A stretch of 64,000 bases of DNA from an uncultured Verrucomicrobiales bacterium (GTDB lineage Bacteria; Verrucomicrobiota; Verrucomicrobiia; Verrucomicrobiales; Akkermansiaceae), in the NCBI GenBank assembly GCA_937944055.1, contig CALDZJ010000021.1:1-64000 (forward strand). Direction: 5' to 3'. The position numbers were made by a program, and so were the translations under genes. Below are positions 45,533 to 53,968 of this stretch, one piece after another; within the stretch, counting starts at the first letter, position 1, and each line of letters opens with the position of its first letter. The notes below the pieces were generated by a model. That model was not told where the DNA came from. It did not search any database and saw only the letters and a program-made list of their open reading frames with translations.

Positions 45533-46754
45533 AGCCGCCAAACCCCAAAAGAAGAAACGTGTCAACGTCCGCCGACCAGACGTGATGACCCTCGTGCAGG
45601 CCGAGGTGGAAAAACATTACCACTCACCCATCGTCGATAAATTACGCGATAGCGGTGGCTCAATCACGATTGGAAAATCCACCATCCGACTCGCTGAGCA
45701 ATTTGGATTTTGCTACGGAGTGGAACGTGCGATCGACCTCGCCTATGCAGCCCGCCGGGTCTTCCCTGAGCAACGAATTTTCCTGATTGGAGAAATCATC
45801 CATAACCCAGAAGTCAATAAGCAGCTGGCCAAAATGGACATCGTCTCCCTCCCTTGGAAGGAAATCACGAGCGACTATGATAGCCTCACTGAAGAGGACG
45901 TCGTGATCGTTCCCGCATTCGGCGCGCCGACTTCTTTTACCGAGAAGATCGAGGCGCAAGGCTGCCACATTATTGATACCACCTGCGGTGATGTCATGAA
46001 AGTTTGGCGGAGAGTGCGCACCTATGCCAAGACTGGCATGACCTCTCTCATTCACGGCAAGCGCGGTCATGAGGAAACGCAAGCCACCGCATCCCGGGCC
46101 GCTGGGGAAGATGGCAAAGGACACTACCTTATTGTTCTCACCCTCGAAGAGACTGACTACGTCTGTGACTTCATCCGCAATGGCGGAGACACTCAGGAGT
46201 TTCTCAATAAATTTGACCGCGCCCTCTCGGACGGCTTTGACCCAGCGATCCACCTCCAGCGGATCGGCGTTGCCAATCAAACCACCATGCTCAAGAGCGA
46301 AACCGAGGAGATTCAACGCCGGATCCGCACCGCCATTACGGAGCGGGACGGCGATGCCCAAAACTTCCAAATGTTCGACACCATCTGTGGAGCCACGCAA
46401 GAGCGCCAAGACGCACTCTTTGACATGCTCAATGAGCCCATGGATCTTCTCCTCGTAGTCGGTGGCTACAATAGCTCAAACACCACTCACCTCGTCGAAA
46501 TCGGACAAGAAAACCTCCCGACCTACTTCATTCGCAAGGCCTCCTGCCTCGAGTCACTCGAAACTGTGGTGCACTTTGACATCGAAAAAAGCGCTGAAAT
46601 TTCCGCCCCTAATGTCCTCGCCGGATTTGATGACTCGGAAGTCACAATCGGCATCACGGCTGGAGCCTCCTGCCCCGCCAACCTCATCGAGGAAACAATC
46701 GTCCGCGCTCTTGCTCTTCGCGGCATTTCCCGTGAGATGATCGAGAATAGCTAG
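45525..46754 (+). CDS. ispH: 4-hydroxy-3-methylbut-2-enyl diphosphate reductase
   Basis: 409 residues, the long cyanobacterial/plastid-like form rather than the ~310-residue enteric form. Last MEP-pathway step giving IPP and DMAPP; uses a 4Fe-4S cluster. Cluster cysteines: EQFGFCYGVERAID (~62), IIDTTCGDVMKVW (~148) and GASCPANLIEET (~388). Active-site blocks LIGEIIHNPEVNKQL and SLIHGKRGHEETQATASRA are present. Start at ATG 45525, inside the end of the upstream membrane gene; a GTG 3 codons earlier is possible. Confidence 0.94.
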   Translation: MSEAAKPQKKKRVNVRRPDVMTLVQAEVEKHYHSPIVDKLRDSGGSITIGKSTIRLAEQFGFCYGVERAIDLAYAARRVFPEQRIFLIGEIIHNPEVNKQLAKMDIVSLPWKEITSDYDSLTEEDVVIVPAFGAPTSFTEKIEAQGCHIIDTTCGDVMKVWRRVRTYAKTGMTSLIHGKRGHEETQATASRAAGEDGKGHYLIVLTLEETDYVCDFIRNGGDTQEFLNKFDRALSDGFDPAIHLQRIGVANQTTMLKSETEEIQRRIRTAITERDGDAQNFQMFDTICGATQERQDALFDMLNEPMDLLLVVGGYNSSNTTHLVEIGQENLPTYFIRKASCLESLETVVHFDIEKSAEISAPNVLAGFDDSEVTIGITAGASCPANLIEETIVRALALRGISREMIENS

Positions 46755-46816
46755 CTCCTACTTCACTCACTCATGAACGTCAGCCCTTGCTTCGCCTTGT
46801 TCCTGCCACTTTAGAA

Positions 46817-47839
46817 ATGCTAAATTCCCTCTACCCGGCCGCCCGCAATCTGCTCTTTCGACTCGATGCCGAGCGCGCCCACCACGTCTCGATGGCGGGA
46901 CTGCGCGTGAGCGAGAAACTGGGCATCCTACAGTCCATTTCAGAAACAAGCCCCGCCAAACCAGTCACAATTTGCGGACTGACTTTTCCAAATCCCGTTG
47001 GCCTCGCTGCTGGACTTGATAAGGAAGCAAACACGGTCGATGCACTCGGCGCACTCGGCTTCGGCCACATCGAAGTCGGGACTTTAACGCCGAAACCGCA
47101 GGATGGAAACGAGGCCCCACGCCTCTTTCGCCTCCCAGAACATCAGGCCCTCATTAACCGCATGGGTTTTAACAACCCCGGCATCGATGCAGGCCTCGCC
47201 AATGCTCGCTCATCCACCTCATTCTCAGGCATCCTCGGAATCAATATTGGCAAAAATAAAATCACCCCCAATGAAGAGGCCAATGAAGACTACGCCATTG
47301 CCTTTGAGAAAGCCTATCCTTGGGCCGACTATATCACGGCTAATTTCTCCTCCCCCAACACCCCCGGACTGCGTGACCTACAATCCGAGGACTCCGCCGC
47401 GCGCCTCCTCGAGGTCCTTAAAAATTTACAAAGCAAACTTCAGCAAGAATCCGGACGCTACGTCCCCTTCGCGCTCAAGGTCGCTCCTGACCTAGACACA
47501 GCGCAGATCGCGAGGCTCTCCCGCGTGCTCCGCGATGGCGGGCTCGATTTCCTCATCGCAACCAACACCACCTTGGAGCGCTCCGCCGTGGCAGGGCATC
47601 AAAACGCCAAGGAAGCAGGAGGCCTTTCCGGAGCTCCACTGACGAAGCACTCCACTGAAGTCATCGCCCAATTCCATACCGATCTCGGACAAAAAGTCCC
47701 CATCATTGGCGCTGGAGGAATTTTCACAGCCGAAGACGCCCTTGCGAAAAAAGCCGCCGGAGCCTCCCTCGTCCAGCTCTACACCGGCTTTGTCTACCGC
47801 GGCCCCGCTTTGATTCACGAGATTATCCGCGCTTGGTAA
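46817..47839 (+). CDS. pyrD: Dihydroorotate dehydrogenase (quinone), class 2
   Basis: 340 residues from ATG 46817. FMN enzyme of pyrimidine synthesis that passes electrons to quinone. Class 2 features: N-terminal membrane-associated helices (YPAARNLLFRLDAERAHHVS), FPNPVGLAAGLDKEANTVDAL, VGTLTPKPQDGNEAPRLFRL, the catalytic Ser in ADYITANFSSPNTPGLRDLQ (~180), and PIIGAGGIFTAEDALAKKAAGASLVQLYTGF. It may follow ispH in one transcript (62 bases). Confidence 0.95.
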   Translation: MLNSLYPAARNLLFRLDAERAHHVSMAGLRVSEKLGILQSISETSPAKPVTICGLTFPNPVGLAAGLDKEANTVDALGALGFGHIEVGTLTPKPQDGNEAPRLFRLPEHQALINRMGFNNPGIDAGLANARSSTSFSGILGINIGKNKITPNEEANEDYAIAFEKAYPWADYITANFSSPNTPGLRDLQSEDSAARLLEVLKNLQSKLQQESGRYVPFALKVAPDLDTAQIARLSRVLRDGGLDFLIATNTTLERSAVAGHQNAKEAGGLSGAPLTKHSTEVIAQFHTDLGQKVPIIGAGGIFTAEDALAKKAAGASLVQLYTGFVYRGPALIHEIIRAW

Positions 47840-47865
47840 ATCTCAAATCACTTCCATAGTCCTTC

Positions 47866-48822
47866 ATGACGACCCATGAAGCGGCTTACCACGGCTCCCT
47901 CATCGCCGATGCTTTGGCAATGCCCGTTCATTGGTATTACGATCGGGATGCACTCGATCGGGACTACCCAGATCTTCAGGACTACCGCGCTCCGCACCCC
48001 CATCACCCCGATAGCATTCTCTGGCGCTCGGATTTCACTCCCTTCAATGAAAAGGCCGAAATCTTGCATGAGCAAGCCGCCTTCTGGGGCCAGAAAAATA
48101 TCCACTATCACCAAAATCTAAAGGCCGGAGAAAACACCGTTAATTTCAAACTCGCCCGGCTTCTCTACGAGCAAGTCTCGGCCCTAGGTCAATACGATTC
48201 CACCGCTTGGATCACCCTCTACATTGAGAAAATGCGCACCCCAGGTTGGCATCGTGATACCTACCTAGAAGAATACCACCGGGCATTTTTCAATCGCTAC
48301 GCACAAGGCAAACCCCTCCTCAAATGTGGCATCTCAGATGAGCACATTGGCGGACTGGCCACCGTTCCAGCCCTCCTCGCGGCCCTTCCAGCGGGCGACC
48401 ATCGGAAATGTGTTAAAACACACGTGGCCCTCACCCATCGCCACTCTAACCTCCTCCGCGCCGCTGATTGTCTCGCCCGTCTCCTTCAAGAAATCTCGAC
48501 CGGGATCTCACTCCACCAAGCCCTCATGACTGCGGCAGGGGATTGGTTTTCCACTCGCAAGGCAGAAGCATGGTCTCATCAAGCAGATCGCCACGTAATC
48601 GGCCAGCGGTTCAGCCCCGCCTGCTACATCGATCAAGCCTTCCCCGCCGCGCTCTACCTCGCTTGGAAATATCATGATAATTTCCCCGCTGCCGTCATCG
48701 CGAACGCCCAAGTCGGCGGAGACAGCTGCCACCGAGGAGCAGTGGTGGGCTCACTCGTAGCCGCCGAGTTTTACCGAAAAAATGGAAGCTTTGATCTTAA
48801 TCCATTTCCGCACTCTGATTAA
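47866..48822 (+). CDS. ADP-ribosylglycohydrolase family protein
   Basis: 318 residues. The N-terminal AAYHGSLIADALAMPVHWYY (residues 5-24) is the ADP-ribosyl-hydrolase (DraG/ARH) start block, but the usual acidic GDALG/xxE site is ADALAMPVHW. GRxxH-type HVALTHRHSNLLRAADCLA (~185-203) and the metal block ANAQVGGDSCHRGAVVGSLVAAEF (~284-307; normally GGDTDT) complete the fold. Here GGDSCHRG replaces GGDTDTxG, so one metal Asp is a Cys. It presumably removes ADP-ribose or acts on a related nucleotide; substrate unknown. Its last 26 bases overlap the convergent TIGR03643 gene. Confidence 0.82.
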   Translation: MTTHEAAYHGSLIADALAMPVHWYYDRDALDRDYPDLQDYRAPHPHHPDSILWRSDFTPFNEKAEILHEQAAFWGQKNIHYHQNLKAGENTVNFKLARLLYEQVSALGQYDSTAWITLYIEKMRTPGWHRDTYLEEYHRAFFNRYAQGKPLLKCGISDEHIGGLATVPALLAALPAGDHRKCVKTHVALTHRHSNLLRAADCLARLLQEISTGISLHQALMTAAGDWFSTRKAEAWSHQADRHVIGQRFSPACYIDQAFPAALYLAWKYHDNFPAAVIANAQVGGDSCHRGAVVGSLVAAEFYRKNGSFDLNPFPHSD

Positions 48823-49063
48823 GGAGGCTCCGGCCTGAAATCCGCTTCATGGCCCGGCGATTTTCGCGGAACTTCCCCTCATGCTTCGTCACCCGTCCAC
48901 TGACTCGCTTACGCCACATTCGGAAACTCCGCAGCTTTAAGTTCTTCCTCATCACCTTGATGACCTCCGCCTCGCTTAAACCAGTCTGCTTCTCGATCTC
49001 ATCAAACGTCGTGCGATCTTCCCACGCCATTCGGATAATGCGATTTTTCAAGTCCTCCTTCAT
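48797..49063 (-). CDS. TIGR03643 family protein
   Basis: 88 residues. IIRMAWEDRTTFDEIEKQTGLSEAEVIKVMRK is a helix-turn-helix-like block and LKLRSFRMWRKRVSGRVTKHEGK is the hallmark of TIGR03643 (DUF2805). The family is small, conserved in several aquatic phyla and has no established function. The high Arg/Lys content suggests nucleic-acid binding. It overlaps the 3' end of the ADP-ribosylglycohydrolase gene on the other strand by 26 bases. Confidence 0.88.
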   Translation of the reverse strand: MKEDLKNRIIRMAWEDRTTFDEIEKQTGLSEAEVIKVMRKNLKLRSFRMWRKRVSGRVTKHEGKFRENRRAMKRISGRSLLNQSAEMD

Positions 49064-49180
49064 TCACAATCCATCGACCCATTTCACAAAAACGCAAATT
49101 CATCATGATCATGAAGTCACGGGCCCGCCCCGTGGAGTGAGATTTGCCTTACTCCGCTTCGCCCCCAAGTGAAGCTCCCA

Positions 49181-50338
49181 CTATCCTCCGTGAAAGCCGC
49201 AGATCTCACGCGCCACTTTACGAGCCTCAAGGTCCGCATTTACGACCACTTCCAGCTCTTGTGACTCCAGATGCTCCACCCGCTGCATCGTTTTCTCCAC
49301 CACTTCCCAAATCCCCGGAAAACTCAGCGCCCGATTCCGAAAGGCGGCATTCGCAATCTCATTCGCCGCATTTAAAACCGCCGGTAAAGTCCCACCCCGC
49401 TCTCCCGCCTCGCGCGCCAGACTCAAGGCTGGAAAATCAGCTTCGCGCGGGGCCTCAAATTCTAATTTAGCCAAGCTCGCAAAGTCCAAGGGCTTCAGTT
49501 CGTTCTTCAGCCGTTCCGGCCACACCACCGCATACTGAATCGGGAAACACATATCAGTCGTACTGAGCTGCGCCAAGACACTGCAATCAACAAATTCCAC
49601 CATCGAGTGAACGATACTCTGAGGATGGACCACCACCTCCACTTTCGACATCGGCAGATCAAAGAGCCAGCGCGCCTCGATCATTTCCAAGCCTTTGTTA
49701 AAAAGACTCGCCGAATCAATCGTGATTTTTTGCCCCATTTTCCAAGTTGGGTGCTTCAACGCATCCTCCAAACGCACCTCAGAGAGCCGCTCAGCCGGCC
49801 AAGTCCGGAAAGGTCCACCTGAAGCCGTGACAATCAGTCGCCGCACCTCCTCCGGCCCTCCCTGATGGCCCTCCAAGCATTGAAAAATCGCATTGTGTTC
49901 ACTATCAACCGGCAAAATATTCACCCCCTTTTCACGCGCCGCCTTCATCACAACCTCCCCTGCCATAACGAGAATTTCCTTACTCGCCACCGCCACATCA
50001 CAGCCCAACTCGATCGCCCTCAAAGTCGGACGCAAACCCTCCACCCCCACGATCGCCACCAGCACTAAGTCCGGTTTCGTCGCCTCCACAATCTCTACCA
50101 AGCCCTCAGCTCCGGCAAAGATCTCGCGCCCCTTCCCCTGCAAAGCCGAGGCCCGAGACTCGTCCGCTAGGCAAAGATGCCCGACTCCGAACTCCACCGC
50201 CTGCGCCTCCAAGTCCTCCACTCGCGTTCCCGCAGCCAGCCCCACCACCCTCATACGCTCCGGAATTTGCCGCGCCACCATTAGAGCGCTCGTGCCAATC
50301 GACCCCGTAGAACCTAAAATTAATACCCTTTTACTCAT
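49181..50338 (-). CDS. dxr: 1-deoxy-D-xylulose-5-phosphate reductoisomerase
   Basis: 385 residues. Makes MEP from DXP with NADPH, the committed MEP-pathway step. NADPH loop VLILGSTGSIGTSALMVAR; catalytic/metal block LPVDSEHNAIFQCLEGH (~148-164); substrate loop TASGGPFRTWP; PTWKMGQKITIDSASLFNKGLEMIEARWLFDL (~203-234, shown as two adjacent parts of the family signature: WKMGQKITIDSA and NKGLEMIEA). It starts 4 bases inside the end of cdsA (ATGA), as in many bacteria where cdsA and dxr are neighbours. Confidence 0.96.
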   Translation of the reverse strand: MSKRVLILGSTGSIGTSALMVARQIPERMRVVGLAAGTRVEDLEAQAVEFGVGHLCLADESRASALQGKGREIFAGAEGLVEIVEATKPDLVLVAIVGVEGLRPTLRAIELGCDVAVASKEILVMAGEVVMKAAREKGVNILPVDSEHNAIFQCLEGHQGGPEEVRRLIVTASGGPFRTWPAERLSEVRLEDALKHPTWKMGQKITIDSASLFNKGLEMIEARWLFDLPMSKVEVVVHPQSIVHSMVEFVDCSVLAQLSTTDMCFPIQYAVVWPERLKNELKPLDFASLAKLEFEAPREADFPALSLAREAGERGGTLPAVLNAANEIANAAFRNRALSFPGIWEVVEKTMQRVEHLESQELEVVVNADLEARKVAREICGFHGG

Positions 50339-51234
50339 GAGACGAGGCCAGTTGCGATCAGATAGAAATAGGTCACCGGAGCAGCGAAGCAGAGGCTATC
50401 CACTAGATCGAGAATCCCCCCGATCCCCGGCATGAGTTTCCCCGAGTCTTTCACCTCCAAACTACGCTTCAGGACCGACTCAGCCAAATCTCCAGCCACC
50501 GCCACCAAACCGATGAGCAAGGCGAGAATCGCGACATGCAACGGAGCGATCCAAGCCAAAAGCTCTCCGGATAGGGCCCACACACTCCAAGCCGCCAGCT
50601 GAGCAAAGCCTAACGCTCCCACAAAACCTTCCCACGTTTTCGCAGGGCTCAAATGCGGAGCCATCTTATTTTTCCCAATTAAGGAACCCGTGATATAAGC
50701 GCCCATATCGGTGAATTTCGCTGAAGCAATCATCAGGAGGATCAGCCAAGCACCGGGAACCGCTCCCCCCGTCTCCGGCAAGAACATCAATCGAAAAACA
50801 AAAGAGCCAAAAAGAATAGGCACATAAACATAGGCAAGAAGAGCATCACCGAGGGCGTCCACGCTCTTCCGCCCCTCGATCTCGAACATGAAGCGTTGGT
50901 AAAAACCAAAGAGAACCAGAACGACCAAGCCCAAGATCTCTAAGCGGAAATCATCATGGCGAATGCTCCCCTGAATCAGAAAGACCCCCGTGAGCAGCGC
51001 CGTGAGTGAGCCTAAAATCAAACCCGTCTTCCGACATTCACCACCCGGAAACTTTGCAAAAAGACCGCGGAATTCCACCGCTCCAGCCACCGTCAAAAAA
51101 CCTATGAGAGCAAAAAAAGCCCACGCATTTTGCGAGACAAAGACCGCAGTCACGATGGCCCACAAAATAAGCGTACTCATCAAGCGGGCTCGGAAAACTT
51201 CCGCCTTAGTCTGCTTCTTCAGCTCCGTTGCCAT
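50335..51234 (-). CDS. cdsA: Phosphatidate cytidylyltransferase
   Basis: 299-residue membrane enzyme making CDP-diacylglycerol from phosphatidate and CTP. About eight helices. The CDS signature is near the C-terminus: LAESVLKRSLEVKDSGKLMPGIGGILDLVDSL (residues ~250-281; core KRxxxxKDxGxxxPGxGGxxDxxDS complete). The middle has DMGAYITGSLIGKNKMAPHLSPAKTWEG. It forms a pair with dxr (overlap ATGA). Confidence 0.95.
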   Translation of the reverse strand: MATELKKQTKAEVFRARLMSTLILWAIVTAVFVSQNAWAFFALIGFLTVAGAVEFRGLFAKFPGGECRKTGLILGSLTALLTGVFLIQGSIRHDDFRLEILGLVVLVLFGFYQRFMFEIEGRKSVDALGDALLAYVYVPILFGSFVFRLMFLPETGGAVPGAWLILLMIASAKFTDMGAYITGSLIGKNKMAPHLSPAKTWEGFVGALGFAQLAAWSVWALSGELLAWIAPLHVAILALLIGLVAVAGDLAESVLKRSLEVKDSGKLMPGIGGILDLVDSLCFAAPVTYFYLIATGLVS

Positions 51235-51367
51235 CCCGTGATCTTTGAGAGAAGCTTATCAGCGGGCAATGACAATTCCTGAAAATAATTTGCAACTCAC
51301 CCGCCACCCCTCGGTTTGATCACACGAAACCGAGAAGACTCCCTCTCGAACAATCACAAAAGAAAGA

Positions 51368-51922
51368 ATGAACATAATGAAAATGAAAATCACCTCACTT
51401 GTAGTAGCCCTCGCGACCTGCTCCCTTGCCAGCTCCACCGCCTCCGCACAGAGCGGAGCCAACGGAGAAAAGAAGCAAGGAACAAGCGAGGAGAAGGGCA
51501 AAAGAAAAGGACAGCGCGCGATTCCCGCCGAGCTTTTAGAGAAATTCGATAAAGACGGCGACGGCATGCTCAACGCCCAAGAGCGCCAAGCGGCAATGGA
51601 TGCCCGCCGCTCCGAAATGCTCGAAAAATTCGATAAAGATGGCGACGGTAAACTGAATGCTGAAGAGCGTAAAGCCGCCCGAGAGGCTCGCCGCAGCGCA
51701 ATTCTGGAGCGCTTCGATAAAGACGGCGACGGCAAGCTGAATGATGAGGAAAGAGCCGAAATGCGGAAAGAACTCCCCCAGCGCGTCAGTAAAAAACGAG
51801 GCCCTCGTGGCAATAAAGGCACAAAGGGCGGTAAAGCTGGTAAAGCCGGCAAAGGACCGAAAGGACCGAAAGGACCGAAAGGGAAAAACGGCAAGGCTGG
51901 CAAAAGAGCCCAAGCTCAGTAA
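51368..51922 (+). CDS. Exported three-EF-hand protein with a collagen-like basic tail
   Basis: 184 residues, signal peptide about 1-27 (ITSLVVALATCSLASSTASAQ). Three EF-hand calcium loops at ~58-70, 82-94 and 106-118 each read FDKDGDGxLNxxER in ~24-residue units with near-identical Arg/Ala-rich helices between. This looks like recent triplication. The last ~45 residues are Gly/Lys/Pro repeats (GKAGKAGKGPKGPKGPKGKNG), a Gly-X-Y-like stretch. The acidic loops and basic tail could bind calcium and an anionic polymer respectively. Start could be either of two further ATGs within 6 codons. Ends with a strong terminator. Confidence 0.75.
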   Translation: MNIMKMKITSLVVALATCSLASSTASAQSGANGEKKQGTSEEKGKRKGQRAIPAELLEKFDKDGDGMLNAQERQAAMDARRSEMLEKFDKDGDGKLNAEERKAAREARRSAILERFDKDGDGKLNDEERAEMRKELPQRVSKKRGPRGNKGTKGGKAGKAGKGPKGPKGPKGKNGKAGKRAQAQ

Positions 51923-51943
51923 AGCCCCCCACTCCTAAAATAA

Positions 51944-51982
51944 GGGCGGCCCTGCAAATTGCAGGAACCGCCCTATTTTTTT
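51944..51982 (+). terminator. Strong terminator behind the EF-hand gene
   Basis: GGGCGGCCCTGC and GCAGGAACCGCCC pair across AAATT with a small mismatch, followed by TATTTTTTT. It lies tail-to-tail with mscL and may serve both. Confidence 0.85.
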
Positions 51983-52008
51983 AAAAACTGAAAGAGAGAG
52001 AAAATGCT

Positions 52009-52428
52009 CTACTTCTTGAGAAGATCGCGGATCTCTTCGAGCAGCACTTCCTGCTTCGCAGGCTCTTCTGGAGCCTCCTCTTCTTCCTTCTGCATGGAAG
52101 CCATCACTTTCTTAATCACGATGAAGACCACGAAAGCCAATAAAATGAAGGAGATGAGCTCCGTGATGAAAGTTCCATAGTTGATCGCAACCTCTGGAAC
52201 GGCCTCCGTGACGATCTTTTCACCGTCCTTAACCTCAGGCACTCCAGGTTGGAGAACGGCTTTCATTTTTGAAAAATCGACCTTTCCCAAGACCATCCCG
52301 AGAGGCGGCATGAAAACATCAGAGACGAGAGACTTCATGACAGTCGCAAATGCGCCGCCGATAATGATTCCGACCGCCATGTCGATCAGGTTTCCTTTAA
52401 ATGCGAATTCTTTGAATTGTTTAAGCAT
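52009..52428 (-). CDS. mscL: Large-conductance mechanosensitive channel
   Basis: 139 residues from ATG 52428, which gives the usual MscL start LKQFKEFAFKGNLIDMAVGIIIGGAFATVMKSLVSD (the first 38 residues include the gate helix). A periplasmic loop follows (~50-85) that is somewhat longer than in E. coli, then a second helix (GTFITELISFILLAFVVFIVIKKV, shown as a run of hydrophobic residues ~90-113) and a C-terminal acidic bundle (EEEEAPEEPAKQEVLLEEIRDLLKK in part). It opens under membrane tension to release solutes. Confidence 0.95.
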   Translation of the reverse strand: MLKQFKEFAFKGNLIDMAVGIIIGGAFATVMKSLVSDVFMPPLGMVLGKVDFSKMKAVLQPGVPEVKDGEKIVTEAVPEVAINYGTFITELISFILLAFVVFIVIKKVMASMQKEEEEAPEEPAKQEVLLEEIRDLLKK

Positions 52429-52550
52429 AGAGTTTAGTTGTTGTTTCAGCCTCCGAATATCCACTTTTCCTCCCGCTTGCAAGTCCTACTTCATTCCCTT
52501 CAGGATGATTGCTTTTCAGGATGATTGCTCCATCCTCTCACCTCACCACT

Positions 52551-52967
52551 ATGAAGATGAAATTGCGAAATTCCCTCACCATCGCCATGACCTCCTTGAC
52601 CATCCTTCTCTGTGGCTATGCCGTCGGCTTCCTATTGGGCGAAAAAAAGGGAAAAAAAATGGCGACCTCCATCGCGATTTCCCCCCCCGGCCTCGGGGAT
52701 CAAAAAGCACCCTGGGTGCAGCGTAGCTTGGAAAAATTTGACCAAGAATTACGGCTCTCCTCAAATCAGAAAAAGCTCGCCCGTGCTGAAATCACGACGA
52801 CTTATGACCACATCCGTAAAAGTCGCCTCGAGGCTCTCAAACACTACTCCTCTCACATCGTCGATCTCCATTCCAGACTCCTCCCTCACTTGGACGCCCC
52901 CCAAAAAGAACTCGTGATCAAACAACGAGACGCTTTACAAGAAACCCTCGACCTAGGCCTCCAGTAA
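52551..52967 (+). CDS. Small membrane-anchored periplasmic protein, Spy/CpxP-like in layout
   Basis: 138 residues from ATG 52551. An N-terminal hydrophobic segment (SLTIAMTSLTILLCGYAVGFLLG) anchors it or is cleaved. The rest is helical, and LEKFDQELRLSSNQKKLARAEI ... HYSSHIVDLHSRLLPHLDAPQKELVIKQRD (given in parts) is built like the 'metal-sensor/LTxxQ' repressor-like periplasmic proteins. No precise family recognised. It is followed 51 bases later by another small exported protein on the same strand. Confidence 0.6.
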   Translation: MKMKLRNSLTIAMTSLTILLCGYAVGFLLGEKKGKKMATSIAISPPGLGDQKAPWVQRSLEKFDQELRLSSNQKKLARAEITTTYDHIRKSRLEALKHYSSHIVDLHSRLLPHLDAPQKELVIKQRDALQETLDLGLQ

Positions 52968-53018
52968 GATTCTCCCAGCTGCTCAGACTCCTCGCTTTCT
53001 CACCCCTCCAAAAATCCC

Positions 53019-53711
53019 ATGACCCGATCACAATTTTTTCTCGGCCTAGCTCTCCTCTGTGTTTCTGGGACTCTCGCCTTTTTCATCTCGTTCCGCCAGC
53101 AGGAGGCTCGGCCGAGCGACCACCTCACGCCCACCAGCAAGACTTCCGCCAATGAACGCTCAGCCTATGCCCAACGGAGTCACCGCAGCAGCCCACTGCC
53201 ACTCTCTGACCGCATGATTGAGGACCTCGACCCGACAAATTATGAAGTCTCAGTGACAGATCAAGGGCTCAGCGAACTGGGCCAAAGAATCGAGTCCGAT
53301 GCCCGCGAGCGTCTGCAAACAATGACCGAGCGTTACCAACTCAGTGTCAACCAGCGCCGCGAAATCTTCCCTCTCCTCGTCAGCTATCATGCCGAGTATC
53401 AAGAAGGGCTCATTGTCAATGGCTCTAGCTCCTCTCCCCCGCCAAGCGGAAATCTCGCCTCCGCCATCTATCCCGTGCTAGACCCGAACCAGCAGGAAAA
53501 CTTTCAAGAAGCCCTCCTCGCCGATAATGAATGGTGGGGCGACGTGATCGGCCAACTCCGCGAAGATCTCGATGGCGCACTGAGCGCTGGAGAAATAGAC
53601 CTCATCAGCGAGCAAATCGAAAACCTCCCAAAGTCCGAGACCGAAGGGCGCGACGATGGCCGGGCGATCGAAAACCAAGGCCTCAATCTCGAGAACTTTA
53701 ACAACAACTAG
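53019..53711 (+). CDS. Hypothetical membrane-anchored protein
   Basis: 230 residues. Hydrophobic N-terminus (FFLGLALLCVSGTLAFFIS, residues 6-24) followed by a Ser/Thr/Arg-rich linker (30-65) and a helical, acidic C-terminal domain (YEVSVTDQGLSELGQRIESDARERL; YPVLDPNQQENFQEALLADNEWW). I do not recognise a family. It probably forms a unit with the preceding Spy-like gene. The Gln/Glu-rich ending LNLENFNNN is disordered. Confidence 0.55.
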   Translation: MTRSQFFLGLALLCVSGTLAFFISFRQQEARPSDHLTPTSKTSANERSAYAQRSHRSSPLPLSDRMIEDLDPTNYEVSVTDQGLSELGQRIESDARERLQTMTERYQLSVNQRREIFPLLVSYHAEYQEGLIVNGSSSSPPPSGNLASAIYPVLDPNQQENFQEALLADNEWWGDVIGQLREDLDGALSAGEIDLISEQIENLPKSETEGRDDGRAIENQGLNLENFNNN

Positions 53712-53903
53712 GCAAGGCCAAACTATCGAGTTGACGCTGGGGTCACCCCTCTCACCTTCTCACCTGCCACCTCGCACCGCAGCGACCATACCCCCTTCCA
53801 TAGCACGGCGCTTCATCTCAACGAGACCTCTTCGAGGGATTCACACGCTTTCAGAGCCGAAAGGGGATTGAACCCCCAAGTCAGTGCGCCCTGCCGAGCG
53901 CAC

Positions 53904-53938
53904 TAAAAAAAGAGCGAAGCCCTTTCGGACCTCGCTCT
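53904..53938 (-). terminator. Terminator of the outer-membrane barrel gene
   Basis: On the minus strand AGAGCGA pairs with TCGCTCT around a 14-base loop, followed by TTTTTTT. A second hairpin (AGTGCGC/GCGCACT, 53882-53904) lies right behind it. Confidence 0.8.
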
Positions 53939-53968
53939 AAATATGAAAAAACGATGAGAAACTTCCCC

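Noticed and set aside
45660..46409. 249-codon minus-strand frame inside ispH
   Set aside because: Shadow of ispH, whose cluster cysteines and active-site blocks are intact.
51259..51903. Long open frame on the minus strand opposite the EF-hand gene (214 codons, Pro/Phe/Leu/Ser-rich)
   Set aside because: It is the mirror of the repetitive FDKDGDG and GKGPKG coding sequence on the + strand; the peptide is low-complexity repeats with no start context and no family likeness.
53849..53904. tRNA-like 3' end on the minus strand (GGGGGTTCAATCCCC followed by TTTCGGCTC)
   Set aside because: The T-arm look is good, but no matching 5' acceptor, D arm or 7-base anticodon loop can be built, and the segment overlaps terminator hairpins. 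At most a tRNA relic.
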